NCBI RefSeq assembly: GCF_003668635.1
Contig: NZ_RCWH01000002.1
Span: 1 to 64,000, forward strand
Direction of reading: 5' to 3'
Source: Planomicrobium sp. Y74
GTDB lineage: Bacteria; Bacillota; Bacilli; Bacillales_A; Planococcaceae
DNA length: 64,000 bases
Shown piece after piece: positions 55,435 to 64,000 of the stretch. The position numbers were made by a program, and so were the translations under genes. The first letter of the stretch is position 1; every line of letters begins with the position of its first letter. The notes under the pieces were generated by a model. The model made no database searches, was not told the origin of the DNA, and saw only the letters and a program-made list of their open reading frames with translations.

Positions 55435-56048
55435 AAGACATCAAAACCTTCTTTGCGTAAGTCATTAATAAGGGCGAGGGGATTCATCGTCTGGATACGG
55501 AATACAAGAATCTTGTTTTCCTTTTTTTCTCTATCCGGATAAACAAGTACACTGAGTACATTGATATTGTGCTGGTAAAAAATTTTTGAAACTTCGAGTA
55601 GAACGCCTGAACGGTTCTGGACACGTATTTCAATTTGAGATCCGGGCTGGTGGGTGCCTGTCAATTCAATGAAAGTATAAAGAAGATCTGTTTCAGTGAT
55701 GAAACCGGCTAATTTCCCGCCGCTTACTACCGGCAGGCAGCCGATTTGCTGTTCATAGAAGACCATCGCAATTTCCTCGACGGAATCCATTGGATGGGCT
55801 ATCACAGGATTTCGTGTCATGATTTCCTCAACTGTTTTCTCGAAGGGCGCTCCTTTAGGGGAGACAGTAAAGCGGGAAGGGAGCGCGTCTTTCAAATCGC
55901 GGTCGGATACGACGCCTACAACCTTTCCATCATCGATAACCGGTGCATGCCGGATTCTTTCTTTTTCAAATAAATCAATGACATCCTGAACAGTCTGCTT
56001 GGGATTCAATGAATGGACGTCGATTTTCATGATTTCTTCCAATAGCAT
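55404..56048 (-). CDS. acuB: AcuB, CBS-ACT domain protein
   Basis: 214 residues. Two CBS repeats (about 1-60 and 70-125) and a C-terminal ACT-like domain (about 135-205, IEIRVQNRSGVLLEVSKIF). Likely an adenosyl-ligand sensor in the acetoin/acetate module; activity on AcuA or AcsA is not known. It lies between acuA and acuC. Confidence 0.92.
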   Translation of the reverse strand: MLLEEIMKIDVHSLNPKQTVQDVIDLFEKERIRHAPVIDDGKVVGVVSDRDLKDALPSRFTVSPKGAPFEKTVEEIMTRNPVIAHPMDSVEEIAMVFYEQQIGCLPVVSGGKLAGFITETDLLYTFIELTGTHQPGSQIEIRVQNRSGVLLEVSKIFYQHNINVLSVLVYPDREKKENKILVFRIQTMNPLALINDLRKEGFDVLWPNMPQINE

Positions 56049-56068
56049 CTCTAACAGCCCCTTTGTGA

Positions 56069-56701
56069 TTAATACATATATCTATGTTTAAAACGCAATT
56101 GATCAAATTTTTGTATCGATTCCTGGTCAACGCGCTTTCCGATTTTAGCCATAAGGCAATTTGCCGGATGTGAACTGATTTCAGGTTCATCTGTCGCGTA
56201 GTATTCAAGACCGCCGGCCTGCATCATTTTCTCCATGATTTTTCGGTACTCCCAAACATTGAGACCGGTGCCTTTCAAATCCCAATGCCAGTAGTATTCA
56301 GTTGTTATGACAATGAAATCTTCAAATGCATCATCCATCATCGACGTTTTCAGCAGCGCCTTGCCGACACCGCTGCCTCTGAATTTTGGAATCACTTCGA
56401 TGGCACCAAGTTCAATCAGATTTCCCATATTTCCTTCCGACCAGCGCTCAAGCGGGTCAGGATATAAAAAGGTAACATACCCAACGATCATATTATTGTC
56501 ACGGGCAATGAGTATGCGGCCTTCAGGCAAATCTGCAATCCCGATTATGGCTTCGTGCTGCTGTTTGGCTGGACGGAATGCAATCAGGTCTTCATGGAAA
56601 TCCAATGACTTGAGTTCGTGGGCAGGGACCGGGCCTTCAACGACGATTCTTCCATGCTTCGTTTTCAATTCCATAGCGTTATAGGTTTTCTTGTGTTCCA
56701 T
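56069..56701 (-). CDS. acuA: Acetyl-CoA synthetase acetyltransferase AcuA
   Basis: A GNAT enzyme of 210 residues, exactly the B. subtilis length. The acetyl-CoA signature is VIPKFRGSGVGKALLKTSM, with conserved YYWHWDLKG and SSHPANCLMAKIGKRV. It inactivates AcsA by lysine acetylation. The ATG at 56701 matches homologue starts; an adjacent ATG (56704) is in frame. GGCGGTGA is the ribosome site. First gene of acuABC, divergent from acsA. Confidence 0.94.
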   Translation of the reverse strand: MEHKKTYNAMELKTKHGRIVVEGPVPAHELKSLDFHEDLIAFRPAKQQHEAIIGIADLPEGRILIARDNNMIVGYVTFLYPDPLERWSEGNMGNLIELGAIEVIPKFRGSGVGKALLKTSMMDDAFEDFIVITTEYYWHWDLKGTGLNVWEYRKIMEKMMQAGGLEYYATDEPEISSHPANCLMAKIGKRVDQESIQKFDQLRFKHRYMY

Positions 56702-56734
56702 CATTTCACCGCCTGTAAGTTTGCAATTAGCTTC

Positions 56735-56764
56735 ATTATACATGAAAGATTAAGTGCTTGGCTA
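56735..56764 (-). promoter_or_regulatory. Promoter of acuABC
   Basis: On the minus strand TAGCCA, 18-nt spacer, TATAAT (plus 56735-56740). The cre at 56772 lies directly upstream of its -35. Confidence 0.5.
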
Positions 56765-56771
56765 ATCCCTT

Positions 56772-56785
56772 TGAAAGCGCTCTCT
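56772..56785 (+). promoter_or_regulatory. cre site between acuA and acsA
   Basis: TGAAAGCGCTCTCT fits the cre consensus at all but one position. It stands in the divergent control region. CcpA repression of both acsA and acuABC is known in B. subtilis. A weak acsA promoter may be TTGGCA (56808) with TAGAAT (56833), spacer 19. Confidence 0.75.
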
Positions 56786-56871
56786 ATTTTTTAAATAGTT
56801 AAAAAAGTTGGCAATATTTGCTTAGGCTGATGTAGAATGAAAAAGAGATAACAATAGAAAGGATGATTTGG

Positions 56872-58590
56872 ATGAAAGTGGAAGCACTGCCGGCAGTATC
56901 AGGAGAATTCAACTTACATAATTATGAAGAGATTGCATCCGGTTTTGATTGGAAAGAAGCTGAGAAGGAATTCAGCTGGTATGATACCGGGAAGGTCAAT
57001 ATGGCACACGAAGCCATCGACCGCCATGCCGATTCCGCCAGAAAGAATAAGGTTGCTCTTTATTATAAAGACCAGCATAGAAATGAATCCTATACATTCT
57101 ATGAGATGAAACGCATGACCAATCGTGCAGCAAACATGTTGAAGTCACATTCCGATTTGGAAAAAGGCGACCGCATGTTCATCTTTATGCCACGTTCACC
57201 TGAACTTTATTTTACAATGTTCGGTGCTCTGAAAATGGGATTGATTGTAGGGCCTCTTTTTGAAGCGTTCATGGAGGGAGCCATTTATGACAGACTGGAT
57301 GATAGCGATGCAAAAGCGATCATTACGACGCCGGAGCTCGTTTCACGTGTGCCATTCGACAAATTGCCGAATCTTAAGACAATTTTCCTTGTAGGGGAAA
57401 ATATTGAAGAAAATGATCACACAGTGGATGTCATGAAATATTTGCCTAACAGTTCAGACCAATTTGAAGTGGAATGGCTTGATAAAGAAGATGGGCTTGT
57501 GTTGCATTATACGTCCGGTTCCACAGGTAAGCCTAAAGGAGTTCTGCATGCGCAATATGCAATGGTGCAGCATCTCCAGACTGCAAGATGGGTACTCGAT
57601 TTCAACGAACAGGATATTTATTGGTGCACTGCCGATCCAGGTTGGGTAACAGGAACTTCCTACGGCGTATTCGCACCGTGGCTGAATGGAACGACGACAG
57701 TGATTATCGGCGGGCGTTTCTCTCCGGAAGGCTGGTACAAAGCTATTGAAGATTATGGGGTAACTGTCTGGTACAGCGCACCGACCGCTTTCCGCATGCT
57801 GATGGGAGCAGGGGATGCGCTGGTGAAAGAATATAATCTTTCGACACTGCGCCACGTTCTGTCTGTTGGGGAACCTTTAAATCCTGAAGTAATCAGATGG
57901 GGCGCTCAGGTATTCGAACGCCGGATCCATGACACCTGGTGGATGACTGAAACCGGTGCACAGGTAATCTGCAATTATCCTGCTTTGGCGATCAAACCGG
58001 GTTCTATGGGCAAACCAGTACCGGGGATAAAAGTTGCCATCGTCGATGACCAGGGCAATGAACTGCCGGCAAACCAAATGGGGAACCTGGCAATTGAAAA
58101 AGGCTGGCCATCCATGATGCGCCAAATCTGGAATAACCCTGAGAAATATGAATCCTACTTCCTGAAAGATAAATGGTATGTATCAGGAGATTCCGCTTAT
58201 AAAGATGAAGAAGGATATTACTGGTTCCAGGGGCGTGTCGATGATGTCATCATGACATCAGGAGAGCGTGTCGGCCCATTTGAAGTTGAAAGCAAATTAC
58301 TGGAGCATCCGGCAGTAGCAGAAGCCGGAGTTATCGGGAAACCGGATCCGGTCCGCGGTGAAATCATCAAAGCGTTTGTTGCACTTGTGGAAGGTTATGA
58401 ACCGTCAGAAGAATTGATTCAGGATATCCAGCAATTTGTGAAAAAAGGTCTGGCTGCACATGCAGCACCACGAGAAATCGAGTTCAAGGATAAGCTTCCT
58501 AAAACGAGAAGCGGTAAGATTATGCGCCGTGTCCTCAAAGCATGGGAGCTTGATCTGCCGACAGGCGATCTATCAACGATGGAAGATTAA
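56872..58590 (+). CDS. acsA: Acetyl-CoA synthetase AcsA
   Basis: An ANL ligase of 572 residues activating acetate to acetyl-CoA. ATP loop HYTSGSTGKPKGVLHAQ near 216-232; WCTADPGWVTGTSYGV, TWWMTETGAQ, SGERVGPFEVES; and the acetylatable lysine motif PKTRSGKIMRRVLK near the end, the expected AcuA/AcuC target. ATG at 56872 lies 9 nt after AAAGGA. Confidence 0.95.
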   Translation: MKVEALPAVSGEFNLHNYEEIASGFDWKEAEKEFSWYDTGKVNMAHEAIDRHADSARKNKVALYYKDQHRNESYTFYEMKRMTNRAANMLKSHSDLEKGDRMFIFMPRSPELYFTMFGALKMGLIVGPLFEAFMEGAIYDRLDDSDAKAIITTPELVSRVPFDKLPNLKTIFLVGENIEENDHTVDVMKYLPNSSDQFEVEWLDKEDGLVLHYTSGSTGKPKGVLHAQYAMVQHLQTARWVLDFNEQDIYWCTADPGWVTGTSYGVFAPWLNGTTTVIIGGRFSPEGWYKAIEDYGVTVWYSAPTAFRMLMGAGDALVKEYNLSTLRHVLSVGEPLNPEVIRWGAQVFERRIHDTWWMTETGAQVICNYPALAIKPGSMGKPVPGIKVAIVDDQGNELPANQMGNLAIEKGWPSMMRQIWNNPEKYESYFLKDKWYVSGDSAYKDEEGYYWFQGRVDDVIMTSGERVGPFEVESKLLEHPAVAEAGVIGKPDPVRGEIIKAFVALVEGYEPSEELIQDIQQFVKKGLAAHAAPREIEFKDKLPKTRSGKIMRRVLKAWELDLPTGDLSTMED

Positions 58591-58601
58591 ATATGGAATA
58601 G

Positions 58602-58636
58602 AAAAAACGCAGCGGAGAATTTCCGCTGCGTTTTTC
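58602..58636 (+). terminator. acsA terminator
   Basis: AAAACGCAGCGGA pairs with TCCGCTGCGTTTT; T's follow. A-rich 5' side. Confidence 0.92.
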
Positions 58637-58649
58637 ATTTTGAAGAAGA

Positions 58650-58677
58650 AGAGCCGTGCCATTAATGGCACGGCTCT
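58650..58677 (-). terminator. Terminator of the class A PBP gene
   Basis: A perfect palindrome, AGAGCCGTGCCA with TGGCACGGCTCT. On the minus strand a T/C-rich tract follows. Confidence 0.75.
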
Positions 58678-58683
58678 GTGGTA

Positions 58684-61668
58684 TTAGGCTGCATCATCTG
58701 TATCTTCCGGTTCTTCGGGTTCAACTGGAGGATCTACTGGTTCATCCGGTGGATCTGTCGGCTCCAGTGGTTCCTCGGGTTCTTCCGGTTCCTCAGGTGG
58801 ATCTACGGGTTCTTCCGGTTCCTCAGGCTCATCCGGCTCAGTGGCAGGAGGAGTCGCTGGAGGTGGAGCTGGTGTATCGCTAGGTTCTTCTTCAACAGGT
58901 TCCGGTGCATCGATCGATACGGCGTTGGAGTTGGAAGACTCTCTGCCGGTGATATCTACAGCGACTACATAGTAGCTGCCAGGGCCTGGAACTGTAAATG
59001 AGTTGCTTTCGGATTCAGAAATGGAAGCTACCCGCGAGTTTGCACCGCCAGTATTTCTGTAGACCCGATAGCCGATTACATCATTTGAAGAAGAATTGCT
59101 CCAGCTTAGTGATCTGCCATCAAGAGTTGCCTGAACTCCTGAAGGGGCTGCTTCATCCGCATCAAAGCTTGTAGATGAAACAACATTGGAGAATCTTGAA
59201 TCAGAAGGGAACAGCTTGCTTGGATCTCCGCCGAACGGAGCAAGAATCCGATCTATGAAGTCTTCGGAAACTCCGACCCCTCCACCAGAAATGAATTCTG
59301 CTGGCGTCGAGGAAAGTGCAGCATAGCGTTTACCGTTAATCGTTGTGAATTTGCCGGTTGTCAGGCTGTCATCTGCTTTACTTGGCACCATTACGTTGGC
59401 GTTGAACAGATCAGAACGGACTAGTGAGCCTGAGCAGCCTTCACTTGGCGCAAGACCGGAAATTCCGCAGAATGAACGGCTTACAACGCCTTCAGGTGCT
59501 TTAAAGGTTTCCTGTGTTCCAAAGAACTCAGGATCAACATCATATGAGGCATTCATCAATGATGCCCAAACCTGGTTGACGCGTGTTGAAGGCTGCAGAT
59601 TGCTGTTGCGCATGATATCCAGGGAGTTTTTCTCTTGATCGTAACCCAGCCATACACTCATAGTGACGTTCGGATTATAGCCAACCAGCCAGACATCACG
59701 TGTTTCCTGGGAAGTACCGGTCTTGCCGGCAAAATCAGAACTGAATTTCAATTGATTGTTTGCACGGTTAGCAGTACCCCGTTGACCGTCAAATACGTCA
59801 CGCATCATATCCGTAATGACATAAGAAGTTTGTGGTGTATAGACTTCTTTGGTTTCCACTTTATGTTCGTAGACAATATTGCCTTCAGCATCTTCAATGC
59901 GGTCAATCATGGATGCTTTGGCAAAAGTTCCGCCATTTGCGAATGTTGCATAAGCATTGGCAAGTTCTTCTGTTGTTGCTTCAACTCCAGCCCCGAGAGC
60001 GGCAGTAACATTCCCGTTATCAGATTCATCGACAGCAGTTAAGCCGTTATTCATCAAGTAATCGATGGGCTTCTGGTTTTGGATTTGTGCAAAAAGGCGT
60101 ACAGCCGGTAAGTTTTGAGATTGCGCTAAGGCGTCACGTGCTGGCATGATGCCTTGTTCGCTTGAGGCGATAAAGTTGCTTGGTCCCCAAGGTGTGCCAT
60201 CATTATCGATTATTTCAAATTTCACATCGACCACTGGGCTGCCGGCACCGATTTTACCGTACTCGATAGCTGGAGCATAAACCAGCAACGGTTTAGCTGT
60301 TGAACCTATTGAGCGGTATGCCTGAGAAGCGTAGTTGAAATTGGAAATTTCATGGTCACGCCCGCCGACAAAACTTAAAATCCGGCCGGTATCATTTTCA
60401 ATCGTTGTTGATCCGACCTGCACCGGCATCGGAACTTCTTCTTCCTGGCCTTCAGCATTGACGATTGTCTTTGTCAAAGTGGGGCCGTAAGCTTCATAAG
60501 CGTCTTTGGCTTTTTGCTGTGCTTCATATAATTCTTTATCGATACTTGAATGGATCCGGTAACCTCTTGAACGGACGGCCCGGTCAGCCAATATCTCGTA
60601 TTCTTCGAATAATTTATCGTTTTCTTCCAAAGTTGCAGGGTCAATTCCAGCCTCTTCAGCCAGAATATCCATAACTATACGGGTAGCCCGTTTTTCAACT
60701 TCGGTCGTAATATGTGGGTATCTTTCGTATGAACGGGTTTCATCCGTCCTGAAATCTTTTGTAATATCGTAGGCAATTGCTTCATTGTATTCTTCTTCTG
60801 TAATATATTCGGTTTCAAGCATACGGAATAGAACGGTTTTCATTCGGTCGATGCCGAATTCCAAATACTCGGGCTCTTTTACCCCGCCACCTGAAGAATA
60901 CGGTGTATAGCGGAATGGGGCTTTCGGTATTCCGGCAATGAAAGCTGCCTGTGGCAGATTCAATTCACTTGCTTCAACATTGAAAATACCGTTTGCCGCA
61001 GTTTCGATGCCGGCAATATTCGTTCCTGCTGAGTTTCTTCCATAAGGAATGATATTCAGATAAGCTTCCATGATTTCATCTTTGTCCATGAATTTCTCGA
61101 GGCGCATCGCCAGAAGAATTTCTTTTGCTTTACGTTCATAGGAAACTTCATTCGTCAAAATCTGGTTTTTAATCAATTGCTGTGTCAGCGTTGACCCGCC
61201 AGTTTGACTATCGGCGTTTGAAACATCCTGGAACAGGCCGCGAAATATTGCTTTTGGTACAATCCCATCATGCTCTTCAAAATATTCATCTTCAGTTGCC
61301 AGAACAGCGTTAATGGCGTACTCAGAAACTTCAGCGAGTTTCGTTTCCTCACGCTCAAGATCGGTTCTCAGTTTACCCAAGTACTGATCATCCGAAAAGA
61401 ATATTTCTGAAGTTTCCTCGTATGCATAAACTTCACCGCGCATTTCGCTTTCGGTGCGAAGCTGTTCTTCATCGACGAGAGAAGCGAAATATCCCGCTCC
61501 TACAGATGCGGCAAAAACGCCGCCGACAACAAGGATGATGGCTAATAGGATTGCGAGATTCCATAAAACGCCTGTTGTGATATTCAAGCCTTTCGCCCAT
61601 TTTGTCGATCTCCATTTATGGTATGTGTCTTCGGATTTCTGCTGCCAGTACTTTAATCGTTCGCGCAC
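58684..61668 (-). CDS. Class A penicillin-binding protein with FN3 domain and acidic Pro-rich tail
   Basis: A bifunctional peptidoglycan synthase of 994 residues. One membrane helix (about 33-60). GT51 glycosyltransferase with the catalytic Glu in ATEDEYFEEHDG (Glu126) and GGSTLTQQLIKN. Transpeptidase with Ser456-T-A-K459, Ser517-Q-Asn519, and Lys649-T-G. Then a fibronectin type III-like domain (about 835-925) and a 65-residue tail made mostly of Pro, Glu and Asp, which may lie in or cross the wall. The PBP1A/2A class in Firmicutes is meant; precise orthologue uncertain. The gene is convergent with acsA. Confidence 0.92.
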   Translation of the reverse strand: MRERLKYWQQKSEDTYHKWRSTKWAKGLNITTGVLWNLAILLAIILVVGGVFAASVGAGYFASLVDEEQLRTESEMRGEVYAYEETSEIFFSDDQYLGKLRTDLEREETKLAEVSEYAINAVLATEDEYFEEHDGIVPKAIFRGLFQDVSNADSQTGGSTLTQQLIKNQILTNEVSYERKAKEILLAMRLEKFMDKDEIMEAYLNIIPYGRNSAGTNIAGIETAANGIFNVEASELNLPQAAFIAGIPKAPFRYTPYSSGGGVKEPEYLEFGIDRMKTVLFRMLETEYITEEEYNEAIAYDITKDFRTDETRSYERYPHITTEVEKRATRIVMDILAEEAGIDPATLEENDKLFEEYEILADRAVRSRGYRIHSSIDKELYEAQQKAKDAYEAYGPTLTKTIVNAEGQEEEVPMPVQVGSTTIENDTGRILSFVGGRDHEISNFNYASQAYRSIGSTAKPLLVYAPAIEYGKIGAGSPVVDVKFEIIDNDGTPWGPSNFIASSEQGIMPARDALAQSQNLPAVRLFAQIQNQKPIDYLMNNGLTAVDESDNGNVTAALGAGVEATTEELANAYATFANGGTFAKASMIDRIEDAEGNIVYEHKVETKEVYTPQTSYVITDMMRDVFDGQRGTANRANNQLKFSSDFAGKTGTSQETRDVWLVGYNPNVTMSVWLGYDQEKNSLDIMRNSNLQPSTRVNQVWASLMNASYDVDPEFFGTQETFKAPEGVVSRSFCGISGLAPSEGCSGSLVRSDLFNANVMVPSKADDSLTTGKFTTINGKRYAALSSTPAEFISGGGVGVSEDFIDRILAPFGGDPSKLFPSDSRFSNVVSSTSFDADEAAPSGVQATLDGRSLSWSNSSSNDVIGYRVYRNTGGANSRVASISESESNSFTVPGPGSYYVVAVDITGRESSNSNAVSIDAPEPVEEEPSDTPAPPPATPPATEPDEPEEPEEPVDPPEEPEEPEEPLEPTDPPDEPVDPPVEPEEPEDTDDAA

Positions 61669-61730
61669 ATTTATCTACCCCCTAAAATCTTTTTATATTA
61701 TAGCATATTCTTATATTGTCCACTAAGTTA

Positions 61731-61758
61731 TTGACAATCTGTCATAATAAAGTACACT
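61731..61758 (+). promoter_or_regulatory. Sigma-A promoter of the tyrS leader
   Basis: TTGACA at 61731-61736, 16-nt spacer, TACACT at 61753-61758, just before the T-box. Confidence 0.78.
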
Positions 61759-61764
61759 ACTAGT

Positions 61765-61992
61765 ATATTTCAATATTAAAACGATGAAGAACCCGAAGTA
61801 GGAGCTGCGATTTTTTCAAGAGAGCCGGTGGTTGGTGCAAACCGGTAAAAACGCAGCAGCTGAATTACAGGTTTGGAGTTTTCGGTTGTGCCACGGTTGG
61901 CACAAGAGAGTGGAAGGATTTTATTCCTTCAAGCTGGGTGGTACCGCGCGATTGCGTCCCTGCATGTCTGACATGCAGGGGCTTTTTTATTT
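61765..61992 (+). promoter_or_regulatory. T-box leader, tyrosine (TAC specifier)
   Basis: T-box core GGGTGGTACCGCG at 61936-61948. The terminator is CCCTGCATGTC pairing with GACATGCAGGG, then six T's. The specifier loop has TAC at 61866-61868 in GAATTACAGG. AGAGAGCCGGTGGTTGGTG is the usual stem-side sequence. Uncharged tRNA-Tyr should induce tyrS. The rest of the 417-bp gap holds only the promoter and a plain leader. Confidence 0.95.
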
Positions 61993-62073
61993 GGTGCAAA
62001 AAATCCATCATAGCCAAACTTTTTTTTGGGGAATTCATCCTGCTGTCCGTAGTTATAAAGTAATTGTACCTGA

Positions 62074-63354
<1,281 letters not shown>

Positions 63355-63422
63355 TCAGTATATGCAGAAAGATTTTTCCTTCTCCTTAGACATTGGCGCT
63401 GCAGGGGTTTATTGTCAGTAAT

Positions 63423-63447
63423 GTTTAACACTATGTTCAAAGGGTAA
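63423..63447 (+). promoter_or_regulatory. Sigma-B-type promoter of the last gene
   Basis: GTTTAA at 63423-63428, 13-nt spacer, GGGTAA at 63442-63447. First box exact, second differs by the last base. Confidence 0.78.
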
Positions 63448-63500
63448 CTTTGAAATGTGAGATATTTTCTATTGACTTACAAATCTAAGGAGGCGTAATA

Positions 63501-64000
63501 ATGTCAAGAGTAGTCGGATCTTATCGTTCAGAAAGAGAAGCGATTGAAGCAATCGAGGATTTAAAAAGAAGAGGTCATCGAACTGAAGACATATCGGTCC
63601 TTGGTAAAGATGAAGAAGAAACCAGAAATGTAACAGAAGAAACTGGCACGCATGCCGGCGAAGGTGCTGCAACAGGAGCAGTAACCGGTGGTGCACTTGG
63701 TGGTCTTGGGGGTGTACTTGCAGGACTGGGTGCACTCGCGATACCGGGAATCGGCCCAATCGTAGCCGCAGGTCCTATTGTAGCCGGTTTGACCGGTGCC
63801 GCAGCAGGTGCAGGTATTGGTGGACTTGCTGGTGCTTTGATCGGTATGGGTATTCCTGAAGAAGAAGCGAAGGATTATGAAAACCGCTTCAATGAAGGAG
63901 AAATCCTCGTTTTGGTAGAAGATGATACGCTGGATATTCCAGATCATAACGACCGTGACCGTTTTACTGACAATGACCCATTAATTGGTGATGAACGTAG
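63501..64000 (+). CDS. General stress protein (YflT-like N-terminus), 3' end beyond window
   Basis: Partial: 166 residues read, open to the window edge. The N-terminal 40 residues (VVGSYRSEREAIEAIEDLKR, then EDISVLGKD) resemble the YflT/general stress protein 17M domain. A Gly/Ala-rich hydrophobic stretch follows at about 52-115, likely membrane-associated or glycine-zipper-like, then an acidic part with GEILVLVEDD. AAGGAGG stands before the ATG. The sigma-B-type promoter at 63423 supports a stress role. Confidence 0.85.
   Translation, partial: MSRVVGSYRSEREAIEAIEDLKRRGHRTEDISVLGKDEEETRNVTEETGTHAGEGAATGAVTGGALGGLGGVLAGLGALAIPGIGPIVAAGPIVAGLTGAAAGAGIGGLAGALIGMGIPEEEAKDYENRFNEGEILVLVEDDTLDIPDHNDRDRFTDNDPLIGDER

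Overview
This is a chromosomal window from a low-to-moderate-GC Firmicute. Gene content and order follow the Bacillus subtilis yt*/men/acu/ccpA neighbourhood, but Bacillus-type T-box and S-box leaders are interleaved with several interspersed palindromic repeats. Together these point to a Planococcaceae member, most likely Planococcus/Planomicrobium-like. The genus is an inference from synteny and repeat style; there is no 16S gene here to confirm it. Nearly everything is core genome. I see no prophage, insertion sequence, CRISPR array or antiphage island.

Layout. 1-680: eight tRNA genes, probably the tail of an rRNA operon. 847-9694: menaquinone block, with menA reading left and menF-menD-menH-menB-(GNAT)-menE-menC reading right; this converts chorismate to demethylmenaquinone. 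9795-12118: an unrecognised membrane/NDT-fold trio and a small membrane protein. 12283-14597: a composite repeat, an orphan zinc-binding lipoprotein with a Zur-like operator, yidD, and dps behind a sigma-B-like promoter. 14668-19275: ytkD, a hydrolase, pckA, and metK behind an SAM-I riboswitch. 19346-25534: second composite repeat, ytoA, a YtpA-like protein lacking its nucleophile, a flavin monooxygenase, and the ytqA-ytqB (mnmL-mnmM) tRNA-modification pair. 25658-30084: CcpA-site-controlled scoAB, then leuS behind a T-box. 30181-36233: flavoprotein, murJ, pseudouridine synthase, ytzE, pepV. 36310-45847: dat, thpR, lipid kinase, trmB, ytnP, ytzB/ytoP and the ytpPQR cluster. 45854-52893: sftA, murC, the ytxGHJ stress operon, aroA. 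53179-58590: ccpA, then acuCBA divergent from acsA with a cre between them, so the regulator sits beside probable targets. 58684-64000: class A PBP, tyrS behind a T-box, and the start of a sigma-B-type stress protein.

Regulation readable from sequence: one S-box, two T-boxes (Leu CTC, Tyr TAC specifiers), two cre sites, one Zur-like operator, and three sigma-B-type promoters (dps, ytxGHJ, the last gene). 

The least explained material is non-coding. There are two families of interspersed repeats whose outer arms are conserved while the central palindrome differs in each copy, and two intergenic arrays with an exact 21-nt period (five units at 40472-40572, two units at 30181-30221). Also notable are a YtpA homologue with Ser replaced by Gly at the nucleophile and a probable CTG-initiated membrane protein. 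I did not find a convincing new multi-gene system.
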